A stretch of 64,000 nt of DNA, from NCBI GenBank assembly GCA_002305615.1, contig DBPU01000025.1, positions 29,317 to 93,316 of the forward strand. The letters run 5' to 3'. Under the pieces are notes generated by a model. The model ran no database searches. It had not been told where the DNA came from and was given only the letters and a program-made list of their open reading frames with translations. This DNA comes from Verrucomicrobia bacterium UBA1412. GTDB lineage: Bacteria > Verrucomicrobiota > Verrucomicrobiia > Limisphaerales > UBA1412. The position numbers and the translations under genes are program-made. Of this stretch, positions 18,052 to 27,064 are shown one piece after another. Numbering within the stretch: position 1 is the first letter of the stretch; each line of letters starts with the position of its first letter.

Positions 18052-19176
18052 ATGTCTTTTATAGCCAGAGAGATTTCCTCTCCACCCTTAAAAGCCTCAG
18101 ATTTTGATTACGACTTGCCGCAGGAGCTGATCGCTCAGTATCCGGCACCGCATCGCAGTGATTCGCGTCTGATGGTTTTCAATAGACAGGATGGCTCCGC
18201 AGAGCACCAATTATTTTTAAACCTGCCGGAGCTCTTGATGGAAGGAGATTTGCTCATCTTAAATGACACTCAAGTTATTCCTGCGCGCCTCTTTGCTCAA
18301 AGGGATAGTGGAAAAATATTTGAAATTCTCCTTCTGGAGTTGCTCACCCCTTTTTCCTGGAAGGCGATGATACGGTCCGGGAAAGAAGCGGCCCGCGGGG
18401 GGGGAAGGCTGACGCTCTTAGAGAATGCGACTCACGAAAAATCGGACATCACGGCCACTGTCGTTAAAAAAGAACCGCAAAGCGGAGACTATCACGTTTT
18501 ATTTGAGAGGGCAGGGCAGCCTTATGATATCCGAGATCGACTTGTAGATTTGGGAGCTGTTCCTCTTCCTCCTTATATTGAGCGTGCTCCTAAAAAAGAG
18601 GATATTGAGCGCTATCAGACAGTTTTTGCCTGTCATTCGGGTTCAGTTGCGGCGCCTACAGCGGGATTGCATTTTACCCTGGAGCTTTTAAATCGCTTGA
18701 AGGAAAAGAATATAGAGACTGCATACGTGACACTTCACGTGGGTCCTGGCACCTTTGCCCCTGTGAAAAGCGAAAATCTGGCAGACCATCCCATGCATGA
18801 AGAGCCTTTCATTCTAAGCCAGGAGACTGCCTCCGCCATTAATAAGGCCAAAAGTGAAGGGCGTCGAGTAATACCCGTTGGTACCACATCCATGAGGGTT
18901 ATAGAAAGTGTAGCCCGGCAGATGGGCGGCACACATCATCTTCAGGGGATGGTTTCCCGGACGAGGCTCTTTATCTATCCGCCTTCTCCTTTTTATATTT
19001 CCGATGCATTGCTAACGAACTTTCATTTTCCACGTTCCACTCTTTTGATGTTGGTGAGTGCTTTTGCGGCTCCCGGAAGTCTGCAGGGGCGTGAGCGCAT
19101 TCTTGGGGCTTACCGACAGGCGGTGGAGGAAAGATATCGATTTTTTAGTTATGGAGATGCAATGCTGATTCAGTAA
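18052..19176 (+). CDS. queA: S-adenosylmethionine:tRNA ribosyltransferase-isomerase
   Basis: QueA transfers and isomerises the ribosyl part of SAM onto 7-aminomethyl-7-deazaguanine in tRNA, giving epoxyqueuosine. Family signatures are present: FDYDLPQELIAQYP near the N-terminus, LNDTQVIPARL, the conserved SVAAPTAGLHFT and VTLHVGPGTFAPV, and the C-terminal TNFHFPRSTLLMLVSAF. At 374 residues it is somewhat longer than usual, the excess being about 14 residues at the N-terminus; AAAGGAAA just upstream of the ATG at 18052 supports that start. A run of eight G (18397-18404) lies inside the gene. No other queuosine genes are in the window. Confidence 0.97.
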   Translation: MSFIAREISSPPLKASDFDYDLPQELIAQYPAPHRSDSRLMVFNRQDGSAEHQLFLNLPELLMEGDLLILNDTQVIPARLFAQRDSGKIFEILLLELLTPFSWKAMIRSGKEAARGGGRLTLLENATHEKSDITATVVKKEPQSGDYHVLFERAGQPYDIRDRLVDLGAVPLPPYIERAPKKEDIERYQTVFACHSGSVAAPTAGLHFTLELLNRLKEKNIETAYVTLHVGPGTFAPVKSENLADHPMHEEPFILSQETASAINKAKSEGRRVIPVGTTSMRVIESVARQMGGTHHLQGMVSRTRLFIYPPSPFYISDALLTNFHFPRSTLLMLVSAFAAPGSLQGRERILGAYRQAVEERYRFFSYGDAMLIQ

Positions 19177-19194
19177 TAATAGAAATCATTTAAA

Positions 19195-19914
19195 ATGAAA
19201 GCTTCATGCAGGGTTGTGTTTTTCGGTGTTCCTTTCCCAAAAAGCGCATCCTTTTTTCCAAGCAGAAGGCTTGGATTCACCCTCATAGAGCTTTTAGTCG
19301 TCATCACAATTATTGCAATTCTGATGGCGATGTTGTTATCAGCTATTTTTAAAGCAAAAAGCAAAGCACATCAGATCGTATGCGCTGACAAACTTCGTCA
19401 GTGGGGAATGGCGACACAATTATACGTGGCGGACAATGAAGACTATCTCCCAAAGGATGGAGCTCCCAATGGAACCTCTATTAATGGTGGCTGGTACGTA
19501 GACCTGCCTCCTTACTTGAATCTCAAACCATACCGGGAAATGCCCTGGAGAACCAATGCTGAGGAGCGCATTGATCGGTCACTTGCCTGGTTTTGTCCCT
19601 CCAATCCCCGACGGAGTAACGGTAATAATCTCTTCCATTATTGCTTGAATGAATATGTGAACAAGACTGGAGCAGAAAACGCCCCCATTTTGTATACTTC
19701 TCTAAAAATCCCGAGCAAAACGGTTTGGCTTTTTGATTCCAAAAATTTGCCGGCTGTGGGCTATTGGAATTTTATCCACACCAATATTCATGGAGATGGG
19801 GCGAACATCCTTTTTCTTGATGGCCATGTCAAGCGATACAGATCCAGTGAGTATTGGGATTATGAAGCGAAAAAAGGTAAAATCAATACGGCTGATTTGA
19901 TTTGGATACCTTGA
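19195..19914 (+). CDS. type II secretion pseudopilin-like protein with C-terminal H-X9-DG type motif
   Basis: The 239-residue protein has a short basic leader, then the prepilin cleavage and methylation motif GFTLIELLVVITIIAILMAM, a hydrophobic helix that anchors pilin-like subunits. The C-terminal part has HGDGANILFLDGHVKRY, the H-X9-DG signature found in many paralogues of Planctomycetes, Verrucomicrobia and Lentisphaerae. These proteins are processed by a prepilin peptidase; what they build is not known. The unusually long leader before the cleavage site (about 24 residues) suggests a later start is possible, but no internal ATG serves it. It lies 18 bases behind queA. Confidence 0.88.
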   Translation: MKASCRVVFFGVPFPKSASFFPSRRLGFTLIELLVVITIIAILMAMLLSAIFKAKSKAHQIVCADKLRQWGMATQLYVADNEDYLPKDGAPNGTSINGGWYVDLPPYLNLKPYREMPWRTNAEERIDRSLAWFCPSNPRRSNGNNLFHYCLNEYVNKTGAENAPILYTSLKIPSKTVWLFDSKNLPAVGYWNFIHTNIHGDGANILFLDGHVKRYRSSEYWDYEAKKGKINTADLIWIP

Positions 19915-20002
19915 GTATTTTTTTACGTACTGCGGGGGGGGGGAACCCTTTCCCTTCTTGCAATTTGGGGGGAATCAGTCTTTAATTTCGCAGGCTTATA
20001 AG

Positions 20003-22039
20003 ATGGAGTCAAATATTACTTTCATTACGGATTTTGCACTGGTGATGTTGGTGGCAAGTATAGCAATGCTTGCCTTTCATCGCTTTAAGCAACCTGTTAT
20101 TCTGGGATATATAGCTACAGGCTTTCTGTTGGGGCCTCACACCCCGTCCATATTAGGATTGGGTTTGAAGCACAAAGAAAACCTGGAGTCTATGTCGGAA
20201 ATAGCGATTGTTCTGCTCCTGTTTTCTTTAGGTTTGGAGTTCAATATCCGCCGAATACGTCAGGTTGGTATGTCTTCGACTATTGCAGCAATATCGGAGA
20301 TTGTCATGATGTTTGCTACGGGTTGCATCGTGGGAAGGCTTTTCGAATGGAAATTGATGGATTGTCTTTTCATGGGTGCAATTCTGGCAACATCCTCAAC
20401 CATGGTTATATCCAAGACATTAGCCGACTTGAAGATGCTCAAGGAGCGCTTTTCAGGAATTATAATCGGTATCACGGTAGTAGAGGATATTGTGTGTATT
20501 TCACTTATGGCGATTTTGGCCAGTATCGCCATGACCGGTTCTTTTGCCATGAGTGAGCTCACAAGTACTTTGGGTCGGTTAGGTTTGTTTTTTGTGCTTG
20601 CGTTAATCTTTGGCCTTCTATTGGTACCACGCCTGATGAATTATGTGGAGCGCTCAGGCAAAACAGAATTGATTTTAATCGTGTCCCTGGGGCTCTGTTT
20701 CGGAATGGCTCTCCTTGCAGAAAGGTTGGGTTATAGCACGGCATTGGGAGCCTTTGTCATGGGGGCTTTGATCGCTGAGACCCACATTATCCACAAAGTA
20801 GAAAGAGCGATTCAGCCGATTAAAGATATGTTTTCGGGAATCTTTTTCGTGGTGATCGGAACGATGATTGATCCTCACGCTCTTCTCGAATATTGGGTGG
20901 AAATAGTCGTTTTGTTTTTCACCGTAATTATTGTTAAAACTCTCGCTTGTACCTTGGGTGCCCTGGCTACAGGAAACTCTTTTCCCACCTCCTTGAAAGT
21001 GGGCTTGGGAATGAGCAATGTGGGTGAGGTGAGTTTTATTATCTTAGCCCTGGGCCTTAGTTTGGGCGTTCTTGATGCATGGCTTTACCCCATTGGTGTT
21101 ACGGTTGCCATTTCGACAATGATGGTCACTCCCTTTATTTTCAATCGTTCGGAAGGAATCATTCGGGTTGTCAATAAATTGATTCCAAGGTCGATCATGC
21201 AAGCAATCGGCGTTTATTCAGGGTGGTATCAACAGCGAGGCCCAAGCCAGCGCGATATTTCAACGGAATTAGCCCGCAAATTCCTGATTAAGAATATGAT
21301 AAATCTTACTATCGTAACGGCGGTATTAATCATAGCGGCTGTTTCGAATCACGGCATCAAAAACTATCTTGGCGATTCTCGTATTGCTCAACCTCTTTTT
21401 CAGAACATAGCCTGGTTGGTGGCTTTTGTCTTTTGTGTTCCTTTTCTTTTAATTACTCAGCAGAACCATGCCGCTCTTGCTCATTTAATCTCGAGAGAAC
21501 GCTTGCCACAAAATCTGAAACACCTGCAGATACGGATTGAACGAGTCATTTCATTGGTTGGCTTTTTTATCCTGAGCGCTTACCTGGCAATGCTTATTTT
21601 GATCATTATGCCTGCGTCTCAATGGGGCGTCATTTATATTTTGGCCTTTATTGCAGGTGTCATCGGATTCTTTTTACGCAACCAATTTGCAAGAGTTTAT
21701 CAAAAAGCGGAGATAGAAATAGAAACGATTCTGACGCGCGAAAGTAGTCCTTCCGCTAAAAAGGAAATATCAGAAAGCAACCGAAGTGTTTTATTGAATG
21801 ATACTCGAATGATCACCGTTCTTGAAAACGGATTGGGAGTAGGTAAAACGATACGAGAAATTGACATCAGGAACTTAAGCGGTGCAACCGTGATTTCCAT
21901 TGAAAGAAATAAGTCCATGATTGTAAGTCCTCGAGGGGAGGAAATTCTGGAAGAAGGGGATCATTTACTGGTTTTGGGCAATACCGAGCAGCTGGGAAAA
22001 GCGGAACTTTTGATTAACGGTGAAGAAGCAAACTCTTAA
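20003..22039 (+). CDS. CPA2 family monovalent cation/proton antiporter with C-terminal TrkA-C domain
   Basis: The 678-residue membrane protein has the Na+/H+ exchanger fold over about residues 1-385 (many helices, with RFKQPVILGYIATGFLLGP and GYSTALGAFVMGALIAE typical of KefB/KefC-like CPA2 antiporters). A further group of three or four hydrophobic segments lies at about 430-560, and a TrkA-C-like domain ends the protein (about 590-670). I see no Rossmann TrkA-N nucleotide site between them, unlike KefB. It would exchange K+ or Na+ for H+ in the inner membrane. The ATG at 20003 fits the family N-terminus; a run of ten G lies at 19934-19943 upstream. Confidence 0.88.
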   Translation: MESNITFITDFALVMLVASIAMLAFHRFKQPVILGYIATGFLLGPHTPSILGLGLKHKENLESMSEIAIVLLLFSLGLEFNIRRIRQVGMSSTIAAISEIVMMFATGCIVGRLFEWKLMDCLFMGAILATSSTMVISKTLADLKMLKERFSGIIIGITVVEDIVCISLMAILASIAMTGSFAMSELTSTLGRLGLFFVLALIFGLLLVPRLMNYVERSGKTELILIVSLGLCFGMALLAERLGYSTALGAFVMGALIAETHIIHKVERAIQPIKDMFSGIFFVVIGTMIDPHALLEYWVEIVVLFFTVIIVKTLACTLGALATGNSFPTSLKVGLGMSNVGEVSFIILALGLSLGVLDAWLYPIGVTVAISTMMVTPFIFNRSEGIIRVVNKLIPRSIMQAIGVYSGWYQQRGPSQRDISTELARKFLIKNMINLTIVTAVLIIAAVSNHGIKNYLGDSRIAQPLFQNIAWLVAFVFCVPFLLITQQNHAALAHLISRERLPQNLKHLQIRIERVISLVGFFILSAYLAMLILIIMPASQWGVIYILAFIAGVIGFFLRNQFARVYQKAEIEIETILTRESSPSAKKEISESNRSVLLNDTRMITVLENGLGVGKTIREIDIRNLSGATVISIERNKSMIVSPRGEEILEEGDHLLVLGNTEQLGKAELLINGEEANS

Positions 22040-22053
22040 AAAGTAGATTGACT

Positions 22054-23229
22054 ATGGACAGAAAGATATACTATTTCGACAATAATGCCACTACAGCCGT
22101 TGCTCCTGAGGTTTTTGAGGCAATGCAGCCCTATTTACAAAGTGAATGGGGTAATCCCTCCAGTGCGTATTTTTTTGGGCATCATTTGGGCAAAGCCATA
22201 GATGAGGCTCGGCAAAAAGTGGCTGCTTTGGTTGGGGCAGATCCCCGGGAGATCCTTTTTACGAGCTGTGGAACGGAGAGCGACAACACAGCAATCTTCA
22301 GTGCGCTGGAAACCACGGGCAAGCGGCATATAATCACGAGTGCTGTGGAGCACTCGGCGATCATGAGCCATGCCGCCTTCCTTCAGCAAAAAGGATACGA
22401 AGTAACCTATTTGCCGGTAAAGTCCGATGGCACTCTGGACCCGGCCCAGGTTGCTCAGGCGCTCCGTCCTGATACTGCCTTGGTTTCGCTCATGTATGCT
22501 AATAACGAAACCGGCGTTATCTTCCCTATAGAGGAAGTTGGGAAGCTATGCAAGAAGGTCAAGGTGTTGTTTCATACCGACGCGGTTCAGGCTCCGGGAA
22601 AGCTCAAAATAGATGTGAAAGAGATGAATGTGGACTTCCTTTCTCTTTCAGCACATAAACTCCATGCCCCCAAGGGGATTGGAATGCTTTACGTTAAGCA
22701 TAGAACTCCATTTAAACCCCTCATCATCGGGGGGCATCAGGAGCGTAAGCGCCGTGGGGGAACTGAAAATGTGCCTTATATTATAGGCTTTGGTAAGGCT
22801 GCTGAGATGAGTCTTTCTTTGTTTTCAGATGAAAATACCCGCGTGAGAGCTCTGAGAGATCGCTTGGAAGAGGGTATTCTTTCGACCGTTCCGAATACCC
22901 GGCTAAATGGGCACAAGAGCTTGCGTATGCCCAATACTACCAACATTGCTTTTGATTATATCGAAGCAGAGGCAATCATCATGATGTTCGATCAGTTGGG
23001 TATTTGTGTCTCCAGCGGCTCTGCCTGTACAACAGGATCAATGGATGCCTCTCACGTTTTGAGCGCGATGGGGCTTTCAGCCATGCAGGCAAGGGGAAGT
23101 GTTCGTTTTAGCCTCAGTCGCTACAATCGGGAAGAAGAGGTCGATTTTGTTTTGAAGCATCTGCCCCCGATCGTTTCCAAGCTGCGGGCAATGTCACCTT
23201 TGAGTGAAGCGCACCCGGATAATGTTTAA
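22054..23229 (+). CDS. cysteine desulfurase (NifS/IscS family)
   Basis: The 391-residue PLP enzyme removes sulfur from cysteine and passes it on as a persulfide for iron-sulfur clusters and tRNA thiolation. Evidence is the N-terminal YYFDNNATTAV, the PLP-binding Lys202 in LSAHKLHAPKG, and the mobile Cys325 in SSGSACTTGSMD. The loop has the ordering of the NifS/IscS class rather than the SufS class. The ATG at 22054 is 14 bases after the antiporter stop, so it is likely co-transcribed. No iscU, iscA or iscR homologue is next to it, so the acceptor protein must be encoded elsewhere. Confidence 0.95.
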   Translation: MDRKIYYFDNNATTAVAPEVFEAMQPYLQSEWGNPSSAYFFGHHLGKAIDEARQKVAALVGADPREILFTSCGTESDNTAIFSALETTGKRHIITSAVEHSAIMSHAAFLQQKGYEVTYLPVKSDGTLDPAQVAQALRPDTALVSLMYANNETGVIFPIEEVGKLCKKVKVLFHTDAVQAPGKLKIDVKEMNVDFLSLSAHKLHAPKGIGMLYVKHRTPFKPLIIGGHQERKRRGGTENVPYIIGFGKAAEMSLSLFSDENTRVRALRDRLEEGILSTVPNTRLNGHKSLRMPNTTNIAFDYIEAEAIIMMFDQLGICVSSGSACTTGSMDASHVLSAMGLSAMQARGSVRFSLSRYNREEEVDFVLKHLPPIVSKLRAMSPLSEAHPDNV

Positions 23230-23343
23230 AGTTGATCTACCATCAGGTTTTTTATACCCCACCGTTTGACGTCCAAAAATAATTGTGCTACCTTTTCCCT
23301 ATAGTGTTTGATGGACTATGGTGTCTGTCATTCATAGATTGCT

Positions 23344-23664
23344 GTGGCTAGACTAGATAAATCATTTTTTCCTTCCAGCGCAAGCGGTTCCGAAGAGGAT
23401 GTTGAATCCCAGATGTTACTGCAAGGCTCTTATCGAGTGCGCGAAGGGGGAATAGAGTTTCACTCTGAAAAAGAAGTGGGTCTCTACACAGAAATGCACT
23501 TGCGGGTGCAAGGCTCGGAATCCAATAAAACAATCCTTTTTAATGGCGTTGTGGTCGGCTGTACGGGCAACAAACACCAGGGTTTTCAAGTATCTCTGGC
23601 GTTCACAAATATTACAAAAGAGGCTCAACTTTCTTTATTCGAGATGTATTGGGCTCAGATGTAG
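23344..23664 (+). CDS. small PilZ-like domain protein
   Basis: The 106-residue product is rich in beta strands: YRVREGGIEFHSEKEVGLYTEMHLRVQG, then ILFNGVVVGCTGNKHQGFQVSLAF, the spacing expected of a PilZ-like barrel. The usual c-di-GMP binding RXXXR and D/NXSXXG motifs are not clearly present, so it may be a non-binding member, or the similarity may be only structural. The start is GTG at 23344, because an in-frame stop lies at 23335-23337 and no ATG follows it. It is placed 114 bases after the desulfurase and ends just before a strong double hairpin. Confidence 0.5.
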   Translation: MARLDKSFFPSSASGSEEDVESQMLLQGSYRVREGGIEFHSEKEVGLYTEMHLRVQGSESNKTILFNGVVVGCTGNKHQGFQVSLAFTNITKEAQLSLFEMYWAQM

Positions 23665-23698
23665 TTTATTTGATAGCGGTGTTTCTCATGTGGGGACA

Positions 23699-23747
23699 CC
23701 GTTTTTAACATAAAAACGGCTTCCTAGTCAGACTGGGAAGCCTTTTT
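23699..23747 (+). terminator. double hairpin terminator ending the lon-to-PilZ run
   Basis: A perfect hairpin (CCGTTTTTA and TAAAAACGG, 23699-23719) overlaps by two bases a second one (GGCTTCC with GGAAGCC, 23718-23742, extended inside by AGTC/GACT) followed by TTTTT. The second is a clear intrinsic terminator for the forward strand. The two stems share bases and may compete. Confidence 0.88.
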
Positions 23748-23791
23748 GATATTAAGATCGTTTTGTATTACTCGTTTATAGAAGAGAAATC

Positions 23792-24229
23792 TTATTGAGC
23801 GGGGGGCTGTGCTCCTTTAGACGGTTGTTGTTTTTGCTGTACCAGGATAACGGGTACCGGAACTCGAAGCTTCATCACCTCATCAATCAACACTTCAATA
23901 GTATAGGTCCCTTGTTCTTTAAACTCTACCTGACCGAACACAGAAACATTAGTAGTATTCTGGGCGGGATTGTGTAAGGCAAACTTGAAAGCGCTCTTGC
24001 GTAATACGGTCGTGCCGTCCGGAGCGACTAAACGCACTTCCTGGTTAAATTCGCCGATACCGGCTGTCCAGCGATTGAAGACGCAAAGTTTGTAGGCCGC
24101 AATTGGAAGTTGGGGAACCCGAACTTCCGAAATAACGCCAACGATAATAAAATTACCGGAAGACTCTACGCGCACATCTTCGCAGAGAAGAGAAGCCTGC
24201 AGGTCGGGTAAAATACGGGATGCATTCAT
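23792..24229 (-). CDS. conserved hypothetical protein, possibly DUF6941-like
   Basis: The 145-residue protein has no signal peptide. It starts with LQASLLCEDVRVESSGNFIIVGVISEVRV, a pattern I associate with the DUF6941 family (about 130 residues, beta-rich), then VRLVAPDGTTVLRKS and a C-terminal strand LRVPVPVILVQ, with a Gln/Pro tail. The fold is probably a beta-sandwich; the function is unknown. It is the last gene of the reverse group rluB-type, SH3, folD, lying 23 bases after folD. The family name is a recollection and could be wrong. Confidence 0.65.
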   Translation of the reverse strand: MNASRILPDLQASLLCEDVRVESSGNFIIVGVISEVRVPQLPIAAYKLCVFNRWTAGIGEFNQEVRLVAPDGTTVLRKSAFKFALHNPAQNTTNVSVFGQVEFKEQGTYTIEVLIDEVMKLRVPVPVILVQQKQQPSKGAQPPAQ

Positions 24230-24252
24230 ATTATTCTGTAATGATTTTTTAG

Positions 24253-25161
24253 TTAATGGGGTTTATCTTGTTTAGAAACACTTCCCGCAGCCATTCGGGC
24301 GGCACGAACTGTGTTCTTCATCAAAATGGCAATTGTCATAGGGCCTACACCTCCGGGGTTTGGAGTGATTCTCCCGGCAATGGGTTGCACGGCTTTGAAG
24401 TCTACATCGCCGACTAGACGTGAACCTTTGGGAGAGGAGGGATCAGCAATACGGTTTACGCCGACATCAAACACTATGGCATTGGGTTTAACCATATCAG
24501 CTTTGACAAACTCAGGTACTCCCAGCGCCGCAATGAGGATATCCGCTGAGCGACAAAGCTCGCCGATGTTTCGGGTGTGAGAGTGGCAGATCGTGACCGT
24601 CGCATCTGCATAGGGGGCTTTCTGGACCAGGATGGAAGCCATCGGCTTTCCTACGATATTGCCTCTGCCTAAAATAACGACGTGTGCACCGCAAGTTTCA
24701 ATCTTATACCTCTTGATCAGCTCGTGAATGCCGCCCGGAGTACAGGGTACAAAACCATCGTCATCGCCCAGCATCAACTTTCCCACATTAATTGGGTGGA
24801 ACCCATCTACATCTTTAGAGGGGGAGACGGTCTCGAAGACTTTTGCCTGACGAATGTGCGAGGGGAGGGGGGCCTGCACCAGAATTCCATGCAGAGAAGG
24901 GTCGTTGTTAAGATCGTTTATGAGCTCCAGGAGTGCACGTTCAGAGGTATTCTCGGGCAGGACATAAAGCCTGGATTGAATACCAAGCTTGGCTGCCGTT
25001 TTTTCCTTCATCCCTACATAAACCTTCGATGCAGGGTCTTCACCAACTCTTACAAAGGCGACCGACGGCAAGATTCCTTGAGCCAGAAGTTCCTGAACCT
25101 CACGTTCAGTTTCAGTCTGCAACGTTGCCGCAATGAGCTTACCGTCTATGAGGTTATCCAT
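24253..25161 (-). CDS. folD: bifunctional methylenetetrahydrofolate dehydrogenase/cyclohydrolase
   Basis: FolD interconverts 5,10-methylene-, 5,10-methenyl- and 10-formyl-tetrahydrofolate, feeding one-carbon units to purine and formyl-Met synthesis. The 302 residues fit the family. Signatures are Tyr48 and catalytic Lys52 in KVYVGMKEK, VQAPLPSHI, the NADP-binding RGNIVGKPMA, and the C-terminal PNPGGVGPMTIAILM. The start at 25161 lies 8 bases after the SH3 gene stop, consistent with co-transcription. Confidence 0.97.
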   Translation of the reverse strand: MDNLIDGKLIAATLQTETEREVQELLAQGILPSVAFVRVGEDPASKVYVGMKEKTAAKLGIQSRLYVLPENTSERALLELINDLNNDPSLHGILVQAPLPSHIRQAKVFETVSPSKDVDGFHPINVGKLMLGDDDGFVPCTPGGIHELIKRYKIETCGAHVVILGRGNIVGKPMASILVQKAPYADATVTICHSHTRNIGELCRSADILIAALGVPEFVKADMVKPNAIVFDVGVNRIADPSSPKGSRLVGDVDFKAVQPIAGRITPNPGGVGPMTIAILMKNTVRAARMAAGSVSKQDKPH

Positions 25162-25169
25162 TTGCGTTA

Positions 25170-26261
25170 TTACCTGCGATTGAGCAGCTCAATGGTCCTC
25201 ACAGTGAGGAGGGGATGATTTCTCCAGCGAGAATCGATAGATTCGGGACCTCTGACATGAACCTTCTTACCTGAGTATTTCTTCAAAACAATGTCGCTGT
25301 TTGTGACATAAAGATAGTTAATCAACCGATTGTTTTGAATACTGTAAAGACCATAAGGACTGGGCGCTGCAGGGCTGCCAGTAGGACGCACAACACCCTC
25401 TCTGAGCACGATTCTTTCCATGGAGTCCGCTGTTGTAAGAGGAGTGACTACGGATTCGGGGGCCGGTTCCGGCTGCTGTACCTCAGGCTGCTTTGCTTCA
25501 ACAGGAGAGACAGGCATGGTTACAACCGGGGCGACAATCGTCGGAGCAACGGCAGTCGGAGGTGCAGGCTCTTTAGCAGGCGGAGGGGTAGTGATTTCAA
25601 CCGGCTGTGGCACGGCAACCACGATCTCTTCAGCGGGCTCCGCTACTTCCTCTATAGCCTGTGGCTCAGGTTCCACCCGAACAACCGGGGGTGCTTTTGC
25701 CGGCGTAACTTGGACTGTGGATGCAACGGAAGGTTCGACTTTTTCCTCTGTCTTGGCGGGTTCATCCGTCTTAATCCCAGCATCAACAGGAGGCATTTTA
25801 TCAGTCAGAGTGACAAAAGATTCAGCTATAAAGCCGTAGGAATCAGTGACCATAACTTTCGTCCAGTCACCTTGTGTTTCCAAGCGCTTGACGGTTTCAC
25901 CCCGATTGATTTGGCCGATTTTTTTATGACTTGTTCCGGGGCCTTCACGCAAGTTGAGCTGATCAGCCTGGACCTGGTCCTTATCATTCAGATAGGAACT
26001 TTTTATCCAAGCGTTCGTGGAGGTCAGCCGGACTTTAATCCAGGAAATGGGTTCATCCTTGTGGGAGGGCGTGATTTCGTGCCTTTCCACTGCAATCAAC
26101 AAGGTATCGTTTTCGACTTGCTCAACAATCTCTGCAGTGATGGAGGGCGCCTTGCGGACGTTTACACGGTCACCTTTCACAATCGCACCCATATCTGCAG
26201 AAGCAGCCCATTGTCCTAGGACTGCCAGGGATAAGATTAAGAAATATTTCATCGCACTCAT
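25170..26261 (-). CDS. exported protein with two bacterial SH3 domains and a Pro/Glu/Val-rich linker
   Basis: The 363-residue protein has a signal peptide (YFLILSLAVLGQWAASAD), then two SH3b-type repeats: GDRVNVRKAPSITAEIVEQV at about 29-48 and LNLREGPGTSHKKIGQI at about 102-118. A long low-complexity linker rich in Pro, Glu, Ala and Val follows (about 155-280), and a compact C-terminal piece (about 290-363). Bacterial SH3 domains usually bind peptidoglycan or peptides in the periplasm. The ATG at 26261 overlaps the pseudouridine synthase stop as ATGA, implying coupled translation; a second ATG three codons later is possible. The linker length suggests the two ends are spaced across the envelope. 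Confidence 0.8.
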   Translation of the reverse strand: MSAMKYFLILSLAVLGQWAASADMGAIVKGDRVNVRKAPSITAEIVEQVENDTLLIAVERHEITPSHKDEPISWIKVRLTSTNAWIKSSYLNDKDQVQADQLNLREGPGTSHKKIGQINRGETVKRLETQGDWTKVMVTDSYGFIAESFVTLTDKMPPVDAGIKTDEPAKTEEKVEPSVASTVQVTPAKAPPVVRVEPEPQAIEEVAEPAEEIVVAVPQPVEITTPPPAKEPAPPTAVAPTIVAPVVTMPVSPVEAKQPEVQQPEPAPESVVTPLTTADSMERIVLREGVVRPTGSPAAPSPYGLYSIQNNRLINYLYVTNSDIVLKKYSGKKVHVRGPESIDSRWRNHPLLTVRTIELLNRR

Positions 26262-27001
26262 ATGCCTAGTAAAAGCTGTATTTCAGTTTTTGTCAATAAC
26301 CGCCATTTGCCTAAAGTCATTTTGTCTAATTTCACCGGGCCAACCTGCTCTCGCCTCAAGACTAAAACGATGAGTTGCAAGCAGTCGAGGATGCGGCGGA
26401 TTTCCCGGTTTTTCCCTTCGCGAAGAGTGATGGCCATACAGGTTCGAGTGTTGTTTGATTTCAACACGTCAACAGCCGATGCTTTTAAAAAATCACCCTG
26501 GTGGTGGACTCCATTAAGCATTTGGGAGATGGTCTCTCTGGAGATGGCTCCCTTCACCTCTACATAGTAAATTTTATCGATCCCCTTGGAGGGATGCGTG
26601 ATGCGATTGCAAAACTCCCCATCGCTGGTCAGAAGGATGAGTCCTTCTGAGTCGTAGTCCAGCCGGCCAACAGGATATACGTGGCTCATCTCAGGAGGGA
26701 TGAAATCCATGACTGTCGGGCGCCCTTGAGGATCACTGCGGGTGCAGACCACATTGCGCGGCTTGTAAAGGGCCAGATAAATTTTTCTGCGTGCCTTAAC
26801 AACGTGCCCTTCTACAAGTACCCGATCGACATCCGGGGTAACTTTTGTGCCGAGCTCAGTCACGCGGGTCCCATTAACGAACACCTTCCCCTCCAATATC
26901 AACTGCTCGCTTGCCCTGCGAGAGCAAACTCCTGTCTCAGACAGATACTTCTGGAGACGAATTTTGGGATTATCCACAATTAAAAATAAAACGGGAACCA
27001 T
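26258..27001 (-). CDS. RsuA/RluB-type rRNA pseudouridine synthase
   Basis: The 247-residue enzyme converts a uridine in rRNA to pseudouridine. An S4 RNA-binding domain occupies about residues 13-60 (IRLQKYLSETGVCSRRASEQL), and the catalytic motif GRLDYDSEGLILLTSDG gives Asp115 as the nucleophile. GKNREIRRIL near the C-terminus is also typical. The order of features fits RluB or RsuA; the site cannot be assigned from sequence alone. The start is uncertain, as the only purine-rich site lies directly against the ATG at 27001. The stop overlaps the SH3 gene start. Confidence 0.92.
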   Translation of the reverse strand: MVPVLFLIVDNPKIRLQKYLSETGVCSRRASEQLILEGKVFVNGTRVTELGTKVTPDVDRVLVEGHVVKARRKIYLALYKPRNVVCTRSDPQGRPTVMDFIPPEMSHVYPVGRLDYDSEGLILLTSDGEFCNRITHPSKGIDKIYYVEVKGAISRETISQMLNGVHHQGDFLKASAVDVLKSNNTRTCMAITLREGKNREIRRILDCLQLIVLVLRREQVGPVKLDKMTLGKWRLLTKTEIQLLLGI

Positions 27002-27064
27002 CCTTCAAAGGAGAAGAGACGATTCCCAAAAACTGAGCATCAGCAGCCGAAACGCTGCATAAAA

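Noticed and set aside
26971..26979. Perfect DnaA box TTATCCACA.
   Set aside because: It lies inside the pseudouridine synthase gene, alone, so chance is the simplest explanation.
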